Shown: positions 8,424 to 16,955, counted from the stretch's first letter. The stretch is 64,000 bases of DNA from Nocardioides cavernaquae (GCF_003600895.1 NZ_QYRP01000002.1:1054001-1118000); one strand, 5' to 3'. The notes: generated by a model not told the origin, from the sequence alone. Translations and numbers: made by a program.

Positions 8424-8546
8424 TCAGCCCTGGCGAGCCTTCAGTCGTGGGTTCAGCTTGTTGATGACATAGGTACGGCCGCGGCGGCGTACGACCTGGG
8501 CGCCGGGCTGGTTCTTCAGCGAGCGGAGCGAGTTGCGGACCTTCAC
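8424..8546 (-). CDS. rpmJ: Ribosomal protein bL36, cysteine-free (zinc-independent) paralogue
   Basis: 40 residues from a GTG at 8546. It begins [11 protein letters not shown] and ends [11 protein letters not shown], the pattern of type-B bL36. The zinc-binding Cys and His of the ordinary form are absent. Its start overlaps the rpmF stop by 3 nt (GTGA). It is the last gene of a minus-strand operon headed by rpmE2 downstream of a Zur box, so it is expected to replace the zinc-binding bL36 under zinc starvation. Confidence 0.93.
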   Translation of the reverse strand: MKVRNSLRSLKNQPGAQVVRRRGRTYVINKLNPRLKARQG

Positions 8547-8746
8547 GGGCTCTCCTTCGGGTGCTTGACGGGACGGCCGGTCGCCGGGTCGACCAGCCCC
8601 CGGTGCACGGCTGCGGCCAGTCGCCGCGGGACGGCGTGGACCTCACCGTCGATGACCACGGGCACCAGGTCGGCCGGGGCTGCCTTCCACTGGCTACGCC
8701 GGTGGCGGGTGTTGCTGCGCGACGTACGCCGCTTGGGAACTGCCAT
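8543..8746 (-). CDS. rpmF: Ribosomal protein bL32, cysteine-free paralogue
   Basis: 67 residues. The N-terminus [20 protein letters not shown] is diagnostic for bL32. The two Cys pairs that hold zinc in the usual form are missing altogether, marking it as the zinc-independent version. It lies between the Mrf-like gene and rpmJ on the minus strand, with a 3-nt overlap into rpmJ. Its product would join the large subunit when zinc is scarce and so free zinc from ribosomes. Confidence 0.93.
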   Translation of the reverse strand: MAVPKRRTSRSNTRHRRSQWKAAPADLVPVVIDGEVHAVPRRLAAAVHRGLVDPATGRPVKHPKESP

Positions 8747-8785
8747 GTCTCTCCTCGATGGTCGGGCAGGGGATGCTCAGGTGCG

Positions 8786-9862
8786 TCAGGCGGGAAGGTC
8801 GAGGTCGCGGATGTTGCCGAGCCAGGGCTCGAAACCGTCCTCCTCGACGCGCCAGTTGCGGCCCTCGAGATCGGGGCCGAGCAGCAGGTCGTCGAAGGCG
8901 TCCTCGAGTCCCGCCGGCGGCTCGCCGACACCGGTCAGCACGATCCGGGTGAAGGGCGCGCGACGACCCCAGGGGCGACCGGTGCCAATGCTGAGCTGGC
9001 CGCCCGCGCCGTCCCAGACCAGGGCCTTGCCAGGACGCGACGGCAGCCAGAAGCAGCCACGCGAACGGTGCTCCCCTCCGCCGATGAGCTCGAGGTCGGC
9101 GAGCAGGCGGTCGGGGTGGAACGCGCGGGGCGACCTCAGGTCGATCCGCCAGATCTGCGGGAAGGCGGGCTCCGGCAGCTCCTCGTCGAACGTCGGGTCG
9201 ACCCAGGCAACCGCTGCGTCGTGCGCGTGACTGCGGTCGAGGAGCTCGGCTCCGTCGACGTGCTCGGCACCCTCGACCAGGACCGCATCGGGCCGCGCGA
9301 GCGTGCGGACCAGGCCACGGCCGACGGCGTCCGAGCCGCCGGTGACGACCACGAGGTCGGCGTACTCGATCTGGGCGCAGGCGACCTCGCCGACCCCGCG
9401 GGTGTCGTCCGCTGCGCTGTGGAGGCCCCGCTCCCGGAGCAGGGCATCTCCGAGGAGGTCGGCGACCAGGGTGCTGCCGTCAAGGGCAGCGACGACCCCG
9501 GCGATCCGGATGTGGCGCGCCAGACGGGTGTCCCAGTTGACGACCGCACACACCTGGTCGCCCTCCGCGCCGACCGGCAGGTGCGCGATCACCGTCTTCC
9601 AGCGGCCGTCGCGGGCACATCGCTCGATGGTGGGGATGACGTCCTCGCGGATCGCACAGGTGACGCAGGCGTGCTCGAGCGCGATCTCCGCACGGTCGAG
9701 CACGCCGGTCATGTCGCTGACGATGCGGTGCAGCACCTGCCGCTCGGGGTCGATCCGGTGCTGGACCGCGACCGCATTGGGCAGATCCCACTGCAGTCCG
9801 ACGGTGACGGCCGACATCGCCGTGGGGTCGACGCCGGTGACCAGGACGACGGGCGCCCTCAT
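8786..9862 (-). CDS. CobW/COG0523-fold protein, Mrf-like (zinc-starvation ribosome hibernation factor recruiter)
   Basis: 358 residues with the CobW_C-type C-terminal domain ([11 protein letters not shown] near 230, then C-F-W-L-P-S-R near 265). The N-terminal P-loop is degenerate: [11 protein letters not shown] in place of G-x-x-G-x-G-K-T. The metal motif is C-V-T-C followed by A-I-R-E-D, not the C-x-C-C of metal-transferring COG0523 GTPases. Both features match the mycobacterial Rv0106/Mrf type, which is Zur-regulated and helps ribosome hibernation when cysteine-free ribosomal proteins are used. Its start overlaps the rpmE2 stop by 4 nt, so it belongs to the same operon. Confidence 0.82.
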   Translation of the reverse strand: MRAPVVLVTGVDPTAMSAVTVGLQWDLPNAVAVQHRIDPERQVLHRIVSDMTGVLDRAEIALEHACVTCAIREDVIPTIERCARDGRWKTVIAHLPVGAEGDQVCAVVNWDTRLARHIRIAGVVAALDGSTLVADLLGDALLRERGLHSAADDTRGVGEVACAQIEYADLVVVTGGSDAVGRGLVRTLARPDAVLVEGAEHVDGAELLDRSHAHDAAVAWVDPTFDEELPEPAFPQIWRIDLRSPRAFHPDRLLADLELIGGGEHRSRGCFWLPSRPGKALVWDGAGGQLSIGTGRPWGRRAPFTRIVLTGVGEPPAGLEDAFDDLLLGPDLEGRNWRVEEDGFEPWLGNIRDLDLPA

Positions 9863-10113
9863 GCCTTCGACACCTGTGACCCGTAGCGGCGGTGGAAGGC
9901 CTCGACGCGACCCTCGCTGTCGACGACCTTCGCCGTGCCGGTCCAGAACGGGTGACTGTCGCTGGTCACGTCGACGTCGAGCACGGGGTAGGTGCGGCCC
10001 TCGACCTCGATCATCTTCTCGCTGGTTGCCGTCGATCCGGTGAGGAACAGCTTGCCGGTGCCACGGTCGCGGAAGACCACGGGCCCGTACGCCGGGTGGA
10101 TGTCCTGCTTCAT
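9859..10113 (-). CDS. rpmE2: Ribosomal protein bL31 type B (zinc-independent)
   Basis: 84 residues. It starts M-K-Q-D-I-H-P-A-Y and contains the type-B bL31 signatures D-S-H-P-F-W-T-G near residue 53 and H-R-R-Y-G near 75. It lacks the C-x-x-C of zinc-binding bL31. It is the first gene of the minus-strand operon rpmE2-mrf-rpmF-rpmJ and starts 24 bp from the palindromic Zur-type box shared with the divergent rpmB operon. Confidence 0.94.
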   Translation of the reverse strand: MKQDIHPAYGPVVFRDRGTGKLFLTGSTATSEKMIEVEGRTYPVLDVDVTSDSHPFWTGTAKVVDSEGRVEAFHRRYGSQVSKA

Positions 10114-10136
10114 GGTGTGCGAACTCCTATGTAAGA

Positions 10137-10153
10137 ATGAGAATCGTTCTCAT
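10137..10153. promoter_or_regulatory. Zur-type operator between divergent rpmE2 and rpmB operons
   Basis: ATGAGAATCGTTCTCAT is a 7-3-7 perfect palindrome with the TGAGAA/TTCTCA form of actinobacterial Zur boxes. It sits between two operons of cysteine-free ribosomal proteins, the standard Zur targets in Streptomyces and mycobacteria. Zur with zinc would silence both operons. Confidence 0.82.
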
Positions 10154-10174
10154 CATGACAGAAGGAGCAAGCCC

Positions 10175-10411
10175 ATGTCACGCCACTGCCAGGTCACCGG
10201 GCGCCAACCCGGCTTCGGGCACCACGTCTCGCACTCGCACCGCCGGACGAAGCGGCGCTTCGATCCGAACATCCAGCGCAAGACCTGGTGGGTGCCCTCA
10301 CTGCACCGCCGGGTCACGCTCCGGGTCAGCACGAAGGGCATCAAGGAGATCGACGTCCGCGGCATCGACGCCGTCGTCGCCCGGCTGCTGCGCGAGGGGG
10401 TCAAGCTCTGA
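10175..10411 (+). CDS. rpmB: Ribosomal protein bL28, zinc-independent paralogue
   Basis: 78 residues from the ATG at 10175 with AAGGAG upstream. The sequence [15 protein letters not shown], then [14 protein letters not shown] and W-V-P-S, is a typical bL28. Only one Cys remains, so no zinc site can form. It is the first gene of rpmB-rpmG-rpsN with coupled TGATG junctions, starting 22 bp after the Zur-type box. Confidence 0.94.
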   Translation: MSRHCQVTGRQPGFGHHVSHSHRRTKRRFDPNIQRKTWWVPSLHRRVTLRVSTKGIKEIDVRGIDAVVARLLREGVKL

Positions 10412-10581
10412 TGGCCGGCAAGGGAAGCGATGTCCGGCCGATCGTGAAGCTCCGCTCCACTGCAGGGACCGGCCACACCTACGTGACGAAGAAGAACCGG
10501 CGCAACGACCCCGACCGGCTGGTCCTGCGCAAGTACGACCCGAAGATCCGCAGGCACGTCGAGTTCCGGAAAGAGCGCTGA
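10411..10581 (+). CDS. rpmG: Ribosomal protein bL33, cysteine-free paralogue
   Basis: 56 residues. [16 protein letters not shown] and [11 protein letters not shown] are the bL33 signatures. The two C-x-x-C pairs of the zinc form are absent. Start and stop each overlap a neighbour in a TGATG junction (rpmB before, rpsN after), so all three are translated together from the Zur-controlled promoter. Confidence 0.94.
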   Translation: MAGKGSDVRPIVKLRSTAGTGHTYVTKKNRRNDPDRLVLRKYDPKIRRHVEFRKER

Positions 10582-10886
10582 TGGCGAAGAAGAGCAAGAT
10601 CGCAGCCGAGAAGCGGCGGAGGGAGATCGTCGCCCGCCACGCCGAGCGACGGGAGGCTCTCCGCGCCCTGGTCCGTACGTCGACTCCGGGATCGCTGCAG
10701 CAGCAGGCGGCCATCCGCGAGCTGGCGGCCATGCCACGCGACTCCTCACCCGTGCGCCTGCGCAACCGCGACCAGGTCGACGGTCGCCCGCGCGGGTTCC
10801 TCCGGAAGTTCGGGCTATCGAGGATCCGGTTCCGGGAGATGGCGCACCGCGGCGAGCTCCCGGGGATCACCAAGTCGAGCTGGTGA
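10581..10886 (+). CDS. rpsN: Ribosomal protein uS14, zinc-independent long form
   Basis: 101 residues, the length of the zinc-independent long uS14 rather than the 61-residue zinc form. [13 protein letters not shown] at the start and [16 protein letters not shown] at the end are characteristic. No Cys is present. It is the last gene of the operon; the second Zur-type box begins 34 bp after its stop. Confidence 0.94.
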   Translation: MAKKSKIAAEKRRREIVARHAERREALRALVRTSTPGSLQQQAAIRELAAMPRDSSPVRLRNRDQVDGRPRGFLRKFGLSRIRFREMAHRGELPGITKSSW

Positions 10887-10919
10887 GGAGCGTCGAGCAG
10901 TCCCCCGAGTGGAGTTTTG

Positions 10920-10936
10920 AGAATGATTATCATTAT
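10920..10936. promoter_or_regulatory. Second Zur/Fur-type box, before the ABC transporter operon
   Basis: The core AATGATTATCATT (10922-10934) is a 6-1-6 perfect palindrome within a TGAGAATGATTATCATT context, very close to the Zur consensus and more AT-rich than any nearby sequence. It ends 31 bp before the ATG of the substrate-binding protein. Fur can use similar boxes, but the adjacent zinc-free ribosomal genes favour Zur. Confidence 0.8.
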
Positions 10937-10966
10937 GATCATGGTTCCCTTCCCAAGGAGAACTCC

Positions 10967-12529
10967 ATGTCCCCGTTCCACCGCGGCGCCCGCCCGACCC
11001 TCCGCGTCCTTCTCGCCGTCCTGATCACCGCCGGCCTCTCCTCCTGCACGGCGAGGGCGAGCGAGCACACCGCGCCCAATGCGCGCCTCGACGTCGTCGG
11101 CCCCTACGAGATCCACGCAATCGAACCGACCACCGCCCAGGGCATCTTCACCCGGCTCGGCGCCGCCGAGACCCTGGTCACCGTCGATGCCGACGGCACG
11201 ATGCGACCCGGTCTCGCGACCGCCTGGGAGTCGTCCGACGGCCGCACCTGGCGGTTCACGCTCCGCGACGGCGCCACCTTCCACGACGGGAGCCCCGTCG
11301 ACGCGCGCGCGGTCGCCCATGCCCTGACCGTTGCCCGGAAGACCGGTGCGAGCACCCTCACCGAGGCCGGGGTGACCGCAATCCGGGCCGACGGGGACGA
11401 GGTCGTGATCGAGCTCGGCAAGCCGTTCGCCCAGCTGCCGGCCGTCGTCGCGCACACGAGCACGCAGGTGCTCGCTCCGGCGTCGTACGACGCGACGGGC
11501 AAGGTCACCCGGATCATCGGCAGCGGTCCGTACCGCGTGGTGTCCGTGAAGACCCCGTCGCAGGTCGACCTGGTCGCTAGCGAGCACTGGGACGGCGCGG
11601 CTCCGGCACTCGAGGAGGTCCGCTACCTGAGCGTGGCCCGGTCCGAGAACCGCGCGCTGATGGCTGAGTCGGGCGAGGCGGACATCAGCCTCGGCATGGA
11701 CCCGACCAGCCTGCAGCGACTGCGCTCGAGCGACGACGTGCGCATCGAGTCAGCGCTCCTTCCACGCACGATCGTGCTCAAGCTCAACGCCGCCGACCCG
11801 CTCCTCGCCAACATCGACGTACGCCGCGCACTGAGCCTCGCCCTCGACCGCGAGGCGATGGCGACCGCCGTGCTGCGAGACCCCGACATGGCGGCGGACC
11901 AGCTCTTCCCGCCGACGCTGGAGGGGTGGCACCAGGACGATCTCGCTCCGCTGGAGCACGACGTGGAGCAGGCCCGTGCGCTGCTCGAGGAAGCCGGCTT
12001 CACCGCAGGGAGCGACGGAGTGCTGGCGCGCGACGGCAAGCGACTCGAGGTCTCGCTGCTCACGTTCCCTGACCGGCCCGAGCTGCCGCTGCTGGCGGCC
12101 GCGATCCAGGACCAGCTCGCGAAGGTCGGCGTCGCCGTCGACGTACGCGTCGAGAACTCCAGCGAGATCCCTGCACGTCACGCCGACGGTTCCCTCCAGC
12201 TCGCGCTGTTCGCCCGGGGTCTCGCCCTGATCCCCGACCCGACCGTCACCCTGCTGGGCGACTACGCCCCCGAGGGCAGCGACTGGGGCGCGATGGGCTG
12301 GAGCGACACCGCCCTCAACGACGCCCTCGCGCGGCTGACCGCCCCCGGGCAGTCCGCCGAGGAGGTCGCGCAGGACCGGGCCACCATCGCCCGGTCGCTG
12401 CAGACCGGCCTGCCGACCGTTCCGCTCGCCTGGTACCGCCAGAGCGTCGTCCTGGGCGCCCACGTCAGCGCCGTCGAGCTCGACCCGTTCGAGCAGGACT
12501 GGCACCTGGACGAGGTCGAGTGGCGATGA
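10967..12529 (+). CDS. ABC transporter substrate-binding lipoprotein, peptide/nickel (SBP_bac_5) family
   Basis: 520 residues from the ATG at 10967, which has AAGGAG eight bases upstream. A lipoprotein signal ends in G-L-S-S-C, so Cys27 is probably lipidated. The family-5 solute-binding fold is clear: L-A-T-A-W-E-S-S-D-G-R-T-W-R-F near residue 75, D-V-R-R-A-L-S-L-A-L-D-R near 285, and the typical C-terminal half. This family binds oligopeptides, nickel chelates and opine-type metallophores. It heads a four-gene importer operon behind a Zur-type box, so the cargo is likely zinc in complex with a small chelator. Ligand identity is inferred. Confidence 0.88.
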   Translation: MSPFHRGARPTLRVLLAVLITAGLSSCTARASEHTAPNARLDVVGPYEIHAIEPTTAQGIFTRLGAAETLVTVDADGTMRPGLATAWESSDGRTWRFTLRDGATFHDGSPVDARAVAHALTVARKTGASTLTEAGVTAIRADGDEVVIELGKPFAQLPAVVAHTSTQVLAPASYDATGKVTRIIGSGPYRVVSVKTPSQVDLVASEHWDGAAPALEEVRYLSVARSENRALMAESGEADISLGMDPTSLQRLRSSDDVRIESALLPRTIVLKLNAADPLLANIDVRRALSLALDREAMATAVLRDPDMAADQLFPPTLEGWHQDDLAPLEHDVEQARALLEEAGFTAGSDGVLARDGKRLEVSLLTFPDRPELPLLAAAIQDQLAKVGVAVDVRVENSSEIPARHADGSLQLALFARGLALIPDPTVTLLGDYAPEGSDWGAMGWSDTALNDALARLTAPGQSAEEVAQDRATIARSLQTGLPTVPLAWYRQSVVLGAHVSAVELDPFEQDWHLDEVEWR

Positions 12530-13488
12530 CCAATCCCGGCTCGATGATCCTCACCGCCCTGCTGCGCCGTGCGCTGCAGGCGGTGGGGGTCACCCTCGCT
12601 GTCACCACCGCCTGCTTCGCCATGGTGCAGGCCCTGCCCGGAGACATCGCCTACCGGATCGCCGCCGGCCGCTACGGCTACGACCGCGTCGACACGGCGG
12701 CCGCCGACCTGGTCCGCGAGGCCGCCGGCCTGGACCGGTCGGCGGCGGCCCAGCTCTGGCAGTGGCTCATCGACCTCGCGCACCTCGACCTCGGCCGCTC
12801 GCTCGTCACCGGGGAGGAGGTGACCCACGAGGTCGCGCACGCGCTGACCGGTAGCGTCCAGCTGGCCGTCGCAGCGCTGGCGCTGGCCCTCGTCCTCGGC
12901 GTCGGTCTGGGCCTTGCGGCAGCCCGCCGGCCCGGCGGAGCACTCGACCGGCTCACCCACCTGTGGGTCGCGGCGAGCCGCACGGTGCCGCCGTTCCTGC
13001 TCGGGCTGATCCTCATCCTGGTCTTCTCGGTCCAGCTCGGCTGGCTGCCGGCGGCCGGCCACGACCAGCGCAGCAGCGTCCTGCTGCCTGCCCTCACGCT
13101 GGCGGTCGGCCTCTCCGGCCCGTTTGCCCGCGTCACCCGGGACGCCGTCGTGCGTGCGCGCGCCGCGGCGTACGTCGACTTCGCTCGCACGCGCGGCCTC
13201 TCCGAGCGGTCGGTCGTCGTCCGGCACGTGCTCCGGAACGCCAGCTCGACGGTCGTCGCGTATGTCGGGGTGCAGGCGCTGATCCTCGTGGAAGGCGTGA
13301 TCGTCGTCGAGAGCCTCTTCGCCTGGCCGGGGCTGGGGCACCTTCTCGTGCACGGCATCTTCTGGCGGGACATCCCGTCCGTGCAGGCTGCCGCCCTCGC
13401 GCTCGCGCTCCTCGTGGTCGTCATCAGCACGCTCGTCGACCTCGCCACCCTCGCCCTCGACCCGCGTCCACGGAGGACCACCGCATGA
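12526..13488 (+). CDS. ABC transporter permease, DppB/NikB type
   Basis: 320 residues from the ATG overlapping the upstream stop (ATGA). The layout is that of the DppB family: an N-terminal helix, a periplasm-facing loop carrying Y-R-I-A-A-G-R-Y-G-Y, and five further helices. The cytoplasmic EAA-like loop reads V-D-F-A-R-T-R-G-L-S near residue 220. It pairs with the DppC-type permease that follows. Confidence 0.9.
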   Translation: MTNPGSMILTALLRRALQAVGVTLAVTTACFAMVQALPGDIAYRIAAGRYGYDRVDTAAADLVREAAGLDRSAAAQLWQWLIDLAHLDLGRSLVTGEEVTHEVAHALTGSVQLAVAALALALVLGVGLGLAAARRPGGALDRLTHLWVAASRTVPPFLLGLILILVFSVQLGWLPAAGHDQRSSVLLPALTLAVGLSGPFARVTRDAVVRARAAAYVDFARTRGLSERSVVVRHVLRNASSTVVAYVGVQALILVEGVIVVESLFAWPGLGHLLVHGIFWRDIPSVQAAALALALLVVVISTLVDLATLALDPRPRRTTA

Positions 13489-14333
13489 GCACAACCACGC
13501 TGACCGCGTCTCCCCCGGTCCAGGCCGAGCCGGCCCCGCGAGCCCCGTCCTCCCGGCACAGGGTTCGCTGGGCCCCCGCCCTGCTCATGCTGGCGATCGC
13601 GGCGTTCGCCCTCATCGGCCCGCTCGTCTGGCGCGACCCGGCTCACCAGGAGCTCGCCCGGTTCCTGGAACCGCCCAGCTGGGGCGACCCGCTCGGAAGG
13701 GACCACCTCGGGCGCAGCGTCGCCGCGCGACTGGCCCACGCCACCCGCCTCTCGCTGGGCCTCGGGGCGCTCTGCGTCGCCGTCGCCGCGCTCGTCGGCA
13801 GCGGCCTCGGCCTGCTGGCCGCGCGGCTCGGTGGACCGGTGGACGCCGTGCTCCGGTCGATCTCCGAGGTGATGATGGCGCTGCCCGCCATGCTGGTCGT
13901 GCTCCTGGTCGCGGCCTTCGCCTCCGGAGACCTGTGGACCCTGTACGCCGGCATGGCCATCGCCCAGTGGATCGAGTACTTCCGCGTGGTCCGCGCGCGC
14001 AGCGGCGTACTGCTCTCCGGACCGGCCGTGGAGGCCGCCCGCCTGCTGCAGCTCGGTCCGCTCCACGTCCTGCGTCGCCACGTGTGGCCTGAGCTGGGAG
14101 GGCTGCTCTCCACCATGGCCACGTTCGGCCTGGTCACCTCGATCCTGACCATCTCCGCACTCAGCTACGTCGGCGTGGGCGTGAAGCCGCCGCGCGCGGA
14201 CCTCGGGCTCATGCTCACCGAGTCATTCCCGCTCTACCACGAGGCGCCCTGGCTGGCCCTGGGCCCGGTGGCCGTACTGGCCCTGCTCACCGTCAGCCTG
14301 CTGACGCTGCGCCGACAGGAGGAGAACGCATGA
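13485..14333 (+). CDS. ABC transporter permease, DppC/NikC type
   Basis: 282 residues, start overlapping the upstream stop (ATGA). After a short cytosolic tail comes one helix, then the DppC signature P-L-G-R-D-H-L-G-R-S near residue 68, and five further helices. The coupling loop contains E-A-A-R-L-L-Q-L-G near 185. It forms the second half of the membrane channel with the DppB-type permease and is followed by the ATPase with a 4-nt overlap. Confidence 0.9.
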   Translation: MSTTTLTASPPVQAEPAPRAPSSRHRVRWAPALLMLAIAAFALIGPLVWRDPAHQELARFLEPPSWGDPLGRDHLGRSVAARLAHATRLSLGLGALCVAVAALVGSGLGLLAARLGGPVDAVLRSISEVMMALPAMLVVLLVAAFASGDLWTLYAGMAIAQWIEYFRVVRARSGVLLSGPAVEAARLLQLGPLHVLRRHVWPELGGLLSTMATFGLVTSILTISALSYVGVGVKPPRADLGLMLTESFPLYHEAPWLALGPVAVLALLTVSLLTLRRQEENA

Positions 14334-15754
14334 TCAGGCTCGCCGACATCCGGATCTGTCACGGGGCACGAGTCCTCGTGGACATCGAGGAGGTCGCCCT
14401 GACGCGCGGCTCCGCGGTCACGCTGGTCGGCGAGAGCGGCTCCGGCAAGTCCCTCCTCGCCCAGGCGCTCGTCGGCAACCTGCCGCACGGTCTGGAGGTC
14501 TCGGGCCGACTGGACATCGACGGCAGGGTCACCCGGCTCGACGACCTGAACGCGCGCCGTGCGTTGTGGGGACGCCGGATCGTCCAGCTCCCCCAGGAGC
14601 CGGCCCTCGCCCTCGATCCGACCATGCGCGTGCTCGGTCAGGTCGCCGAAGGTCACCCCCGCCGCGCTCGGCGTCGCGGACGTTCGGATGCCCACGCCGC
14701 CGCACACGAGCGACTGGCAGCCGTCGGCCTGCCGCACGTGTCACGGGCCTGGCCGCACACCCTCTCCGGAGGCATGGCCCAGCGGGTCGCCTTCGCCGCC
14801 GCGACCGTCGGCGACGCACCGCTGCTGGTCGCCGACGAACCGACCAAGGGCCTCGACCCCATCGCGGTCGACCGACTGGCCACCCTGCTCGAGGAGCACG
14901 TAGCCGCCGGCGGAGCGCTGCTCACCATCACCCACGACCTCGACCTCGCCCGACGACTCGGTGGCCAGGTGCTGGTGATGCGCCGGGCGACCGTCACCGA
15001 GTCCGGGCCCGCCGACCAGGTCCTGGTCAACCCGGGCTCGCCGTACACACGCCGGCTGATCGACGCCGAGCCACGTCACTGGGACACCGCCTGGCCCGTC
15101 CCGCCTGAGGGCCAGACCCTGATCCGGGGCACCGGTCTGACCAAGGCGTACGACGGGAACACGGTCCTCGCCGACCTCGATGTCGACCTGGCCGCAGGTG
15201 AGCGCGTGGCCCTGACCGGGCCGAGCGGCGCGGGAAAGACCACGCTGGGCAACGTCCTCGCGGGGCTCGTCCGTCCCGACACCGGGGTGGTGGAGCGCTC
15301 CGCGGCACTGCGCTCGGGTGGGGTCCAGAAGCTCTACCAGGACCCGGTCCTGAGCTTCCCGCAGCGCCAGCGACTGCAGTCGGCGTTCGGCGATGTGCTC
15401 CGCAGGCATCGCATCGACCCGACCGAGCTGGACCGGCTGCTCGGCGAGCTCGGCCTCGATCCGTCGCTGCTGGCGCGCCGGCCCGGCCAGGTCTCCGGAG
15501 GCGAGCTCCAGCGGCTCGCGGTGATCCGCGCGCTGCTGGTCCGGCCGCAGGTGCTCCTCGCCGACGAGCCGACGTCCCGCCTCGACCCGATCACCCAGGA
15601 GGAGACCGTGCGGGCTCTCATGGATGCCGTCGTGGCGCGCGGCATCGCGCTCCTGCTGGTCACCCACGATCCGGATCTGGCGCGCAAGGTCTGCCAGCGT
15701 TCGATCGAGCTGGGTCGTCAGCCCTCCGGGCCGGAGCCTGCCGCGATGTGCTGA
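14330..15754 (+). CDS. Fused double ABC ATPase (DppD-DppF-like)
   Basis: 474 residues with two complete nucleotide-binding domains in one chain. Domain 1 has Walker A G-E-S-G-S-G-K-S near residue 35, signature L-S-G-G-M near 145 and Walker B L-L-V-A-D-E-P near 165. Domain 2 has G-P-S-G-A-G-K-T near 300, V-S-G-G-E near 388 and L-L-A-D-E-P-T near 408. Opp/Dpp/Nik systems usually encode these as two genes; this fusion suits the compact operon. It powers the importer. The 3' end overlaps the convergent bfr gene by 37 bp. Confidence 0.9.
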   Translation: MIRLADIRICHGARVLVDIEEVALTRGSAVTLVGESGSGKSLLAQALVGNLPHGLEVSGRLDIDGRVTRLDDLNARRALWGRRIVQLPQEPALALDPTMRVLGQVAEGHPRRARRRGRSDAHAAAHERLAAVGLPHVSRAWPHTLSGGMAQRVAFAAATVGDAPLLVADEPTKGLDPIAVDRLATLLEEHVAAGGALLTITHDLDLARRLGGQVLVMRRATVTESGPADQVLVNPGSPYTRRLIDAEPRHWDTAWPVPPEGQTLIRGTGLTKAYDGNTVLADLDVDLAAGERVALTGPSGAGKTTLGNVLAGLVRPDTGVVERSAALRSGGVQKLYQDPVLSFPQRQRLQSAFGDVLRRHRIDPTELDRLLGELGLDPSLLARRPGQVSGGELQRLAVIRALLVRPQVLLADEPTSRLDPITQEETVRALMDAVVARGIALLLVTHDPDLARKVCQRSIELGRQPSGPEPAAMC

Positions 15755-16209
15755 GCGAGGTAGCCCTCGATGCCGACACGCTCGATGGCGTCGAGCTGGC
15801 TCTCGAACCAGTCGGCGTGCTTCTCCTCGTCGCGGACCATGTCCTCGAAGACAGCGGCTGTGCCGTGGTCACCCAGCTCGTGGCACTCCTGGGCCGCAGC
15901 GTTGAACTGGGCGACGGCAGCCTTCTCGCTGGCGAGCGCCAGGGAGAGCATCTCCTGGGCGGTCTCGCCGACGGTGATGGCGCCGAGCTTCTGGAGGTTC
16001 GGGTGGCCGTCGAACATCAGGATCCGGTTGATCAGGTCGTCGGCGTCGCGCATCTCGTCGATGGACAGGTCGTAGAAGACCTTGCCGAGCTTGCTGAAGC
16101 CCCAGTTGTCGAGCATCCGCGCATGCAGGAAGTAGGTGTTCGTGACGGTGAGCTCAAAGGTGAGCGCGTCGTTGAGAAGCTCCGTGATCCGGGGACTAAC
16201 TGGCTGCAC
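15718..16209 (-). CDS. bfr: Bacterioferritin
   Basis: 163 residues forming the four-helix ferritin-like bundle that oxidises Fe(II) and stores iron in a 24-mer. Ferroxidase ligands fit the family: E in L-T-F-E-L-T, the E-x-x-D segment S-I-D-E-M-R-D-A-D, E in L-A-S-E-K-A, and D-E-E-K-H near residue 130. The haem-ligand Met expected between subunits (M52 in E. coli) corresponds to the S-I-D-E-M region. It is downstream of, and overlaps by 14 nt, the Bfd-type ferredoxin gene; the pair lies behind an IdeR/DtxR box. Confidence 0.92.
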   Translation of the reverse strand: MQPVSPRITELLNDALTFELTVTNTYFLHARMLDNWGFSKLGKVFYDLSIDEMRDADDLINRILMFDGHPNLQKLGAITVGETAQEMLSLALASEKAAVAQFNAAAQECHELGDHGTAAVFEDMVRDEEKHADWFESQLDAIERVGIEGYLAQHIAAGSGPEG

Positions 16210-16399
16210 CGTCGACCTCCAGGATTGCCTGTTCCTGCTGCCGATGCTGGCACACCAGTGCCTTCACCGTGAAGATGCAGGAACCACAATCCTGGGCAGC
16301 CCCGGTGCTGCGGCAGACGGCTCCGACTGATCGGGCGCCGCCGGCGAGGGCAGCGTGGATCTCGCGGTCGCTCACGACCTTGCAGTGACAGACGATCAC
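16196..16399 (-). CDS. bfd: Bacterioferritin-associated ferredoxin (Bfd-like [2Fe-2S] protein)
   Basis: 67 residues with Cys4, Cys6, Cys38 and Cys41 in the C-x-C...C-x-x-C arrangement that binds the [2Fe-2S] cluster in Bfd (M-I-V-C-H-C-K-V-V-S; Q-D-C-G-S-C). Extra Cys at 29 and 50. Bfd docks on bacterioferritin and passes electrons to release stored iron. Here it is co-transcribed with bfr directly behind an iron-regulator box, supporting joint control by iron. Confidence 0.9.
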   Translation of the reverse strand: MIVCHCKVVSDREIHAALAGGARSVGAVCRSTGAAQDCGSCIFTVKALVCQHRQQEQAILEVDGAAS

Positions 16400-16427
16400 G
16401 GTGCCCTCCTTTCCTCGTCACTCAAGG

Positions 16428-16446
16428 TTAGGTAAGGCTTACCTGT
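16428..16446. promoter_or_regulatory. IdeR/DtxR iron box
   Basis: TTAGGTAAGGCTTACCTGT matches the 19-bp consensus TTAGGTTAGGCTAACCTAA at nearly all positions and is itself palindromic. It lies 28 bp upstream of bfd and 50 bp upstream of the divergent SRPBCC gene. In mycobacteria IdeR activates bacterioferritin genes in high iron; whether it acts as activator or repressor here depends on promoter position, which I cannot fix. Confidence 0.85.
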
Positions 16447-16496
16447 CTGTAAATGAGTAGTCCGTCACACGGACGCCGCGGCCCTACGCTGGGCCC

Positions 16497-16943
16497 ATGG
16501 GAGTCGATGTCGTCGTCGAGACCGTGATCGCACGTCCGGTGGCCGAGGTCGCGGCGTACTCAGGCGATCCGGGCAATGCCCCGGAGTGGTACGTCAACAT
16601 CCGGAGCGTCGAGTGGCGGACCGAGCCGCCGCTGGCGATCGGGTCGCAGCTGGACTTCGTGGCGCACTTCCTCGGCAAGCGGCTCGCCTACACCTACGAG
16701 GTGAGCGAGCTCGTGCCCGGCGAGCGGCTGGTGATGCGGACCAGCGACGGTCCGTTTCCGATGCAGACGACCTATACGTGGACGCCCGCGCCCGAGGGCA
16801 CGCGGATGTCGTTGCGCAACGCAGGGAAGCCGAGCGGGTTCGGCGCGCTCGCGGCGCCGGTCATGCGGCGCGCGATGCACGTCGCGATGACGAAGGACCT
16901 GCGGCGGCTCAAGAGGCTGCTCGAAGACCGGCGGTCGACCTGA
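16497..16943 (+). CDS. SRPBCC-family (polyketide cyclase/START-like) protein
   Basis: 148 residues, with a V-x-x-E-T-V-I-A-R-P-V-A-E-V start and a W-Y-V-N-I-R-S-V-E-W segment typical of SRPBCC hydrophobic-pocket proteins (Polyketide_cyc2). The C-terminal helix is long and basic. The ligand is unknown. A second, convergent SRPBCC protein of similar size follows immediately, so the two may be related by duplication. Its promoter region contains the IdeR-type box. Confidence 0.8.
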   Translation: MGVDVVVETVIARPVAEVAAYSGDPGNAPEWYVNIRSVEWRTEPPLAIGSQLDFVAHFLGKRLAYTYEVSELVPGERLVMRTSDGPFPMQTTYTWTPAPEGTRMSLRNAGKPSGFGALAAPVMRRAMHVAMTKDLRRLKRLLEDRRST

Positions 16944-16955
16944 TCCTGTGCCGCG

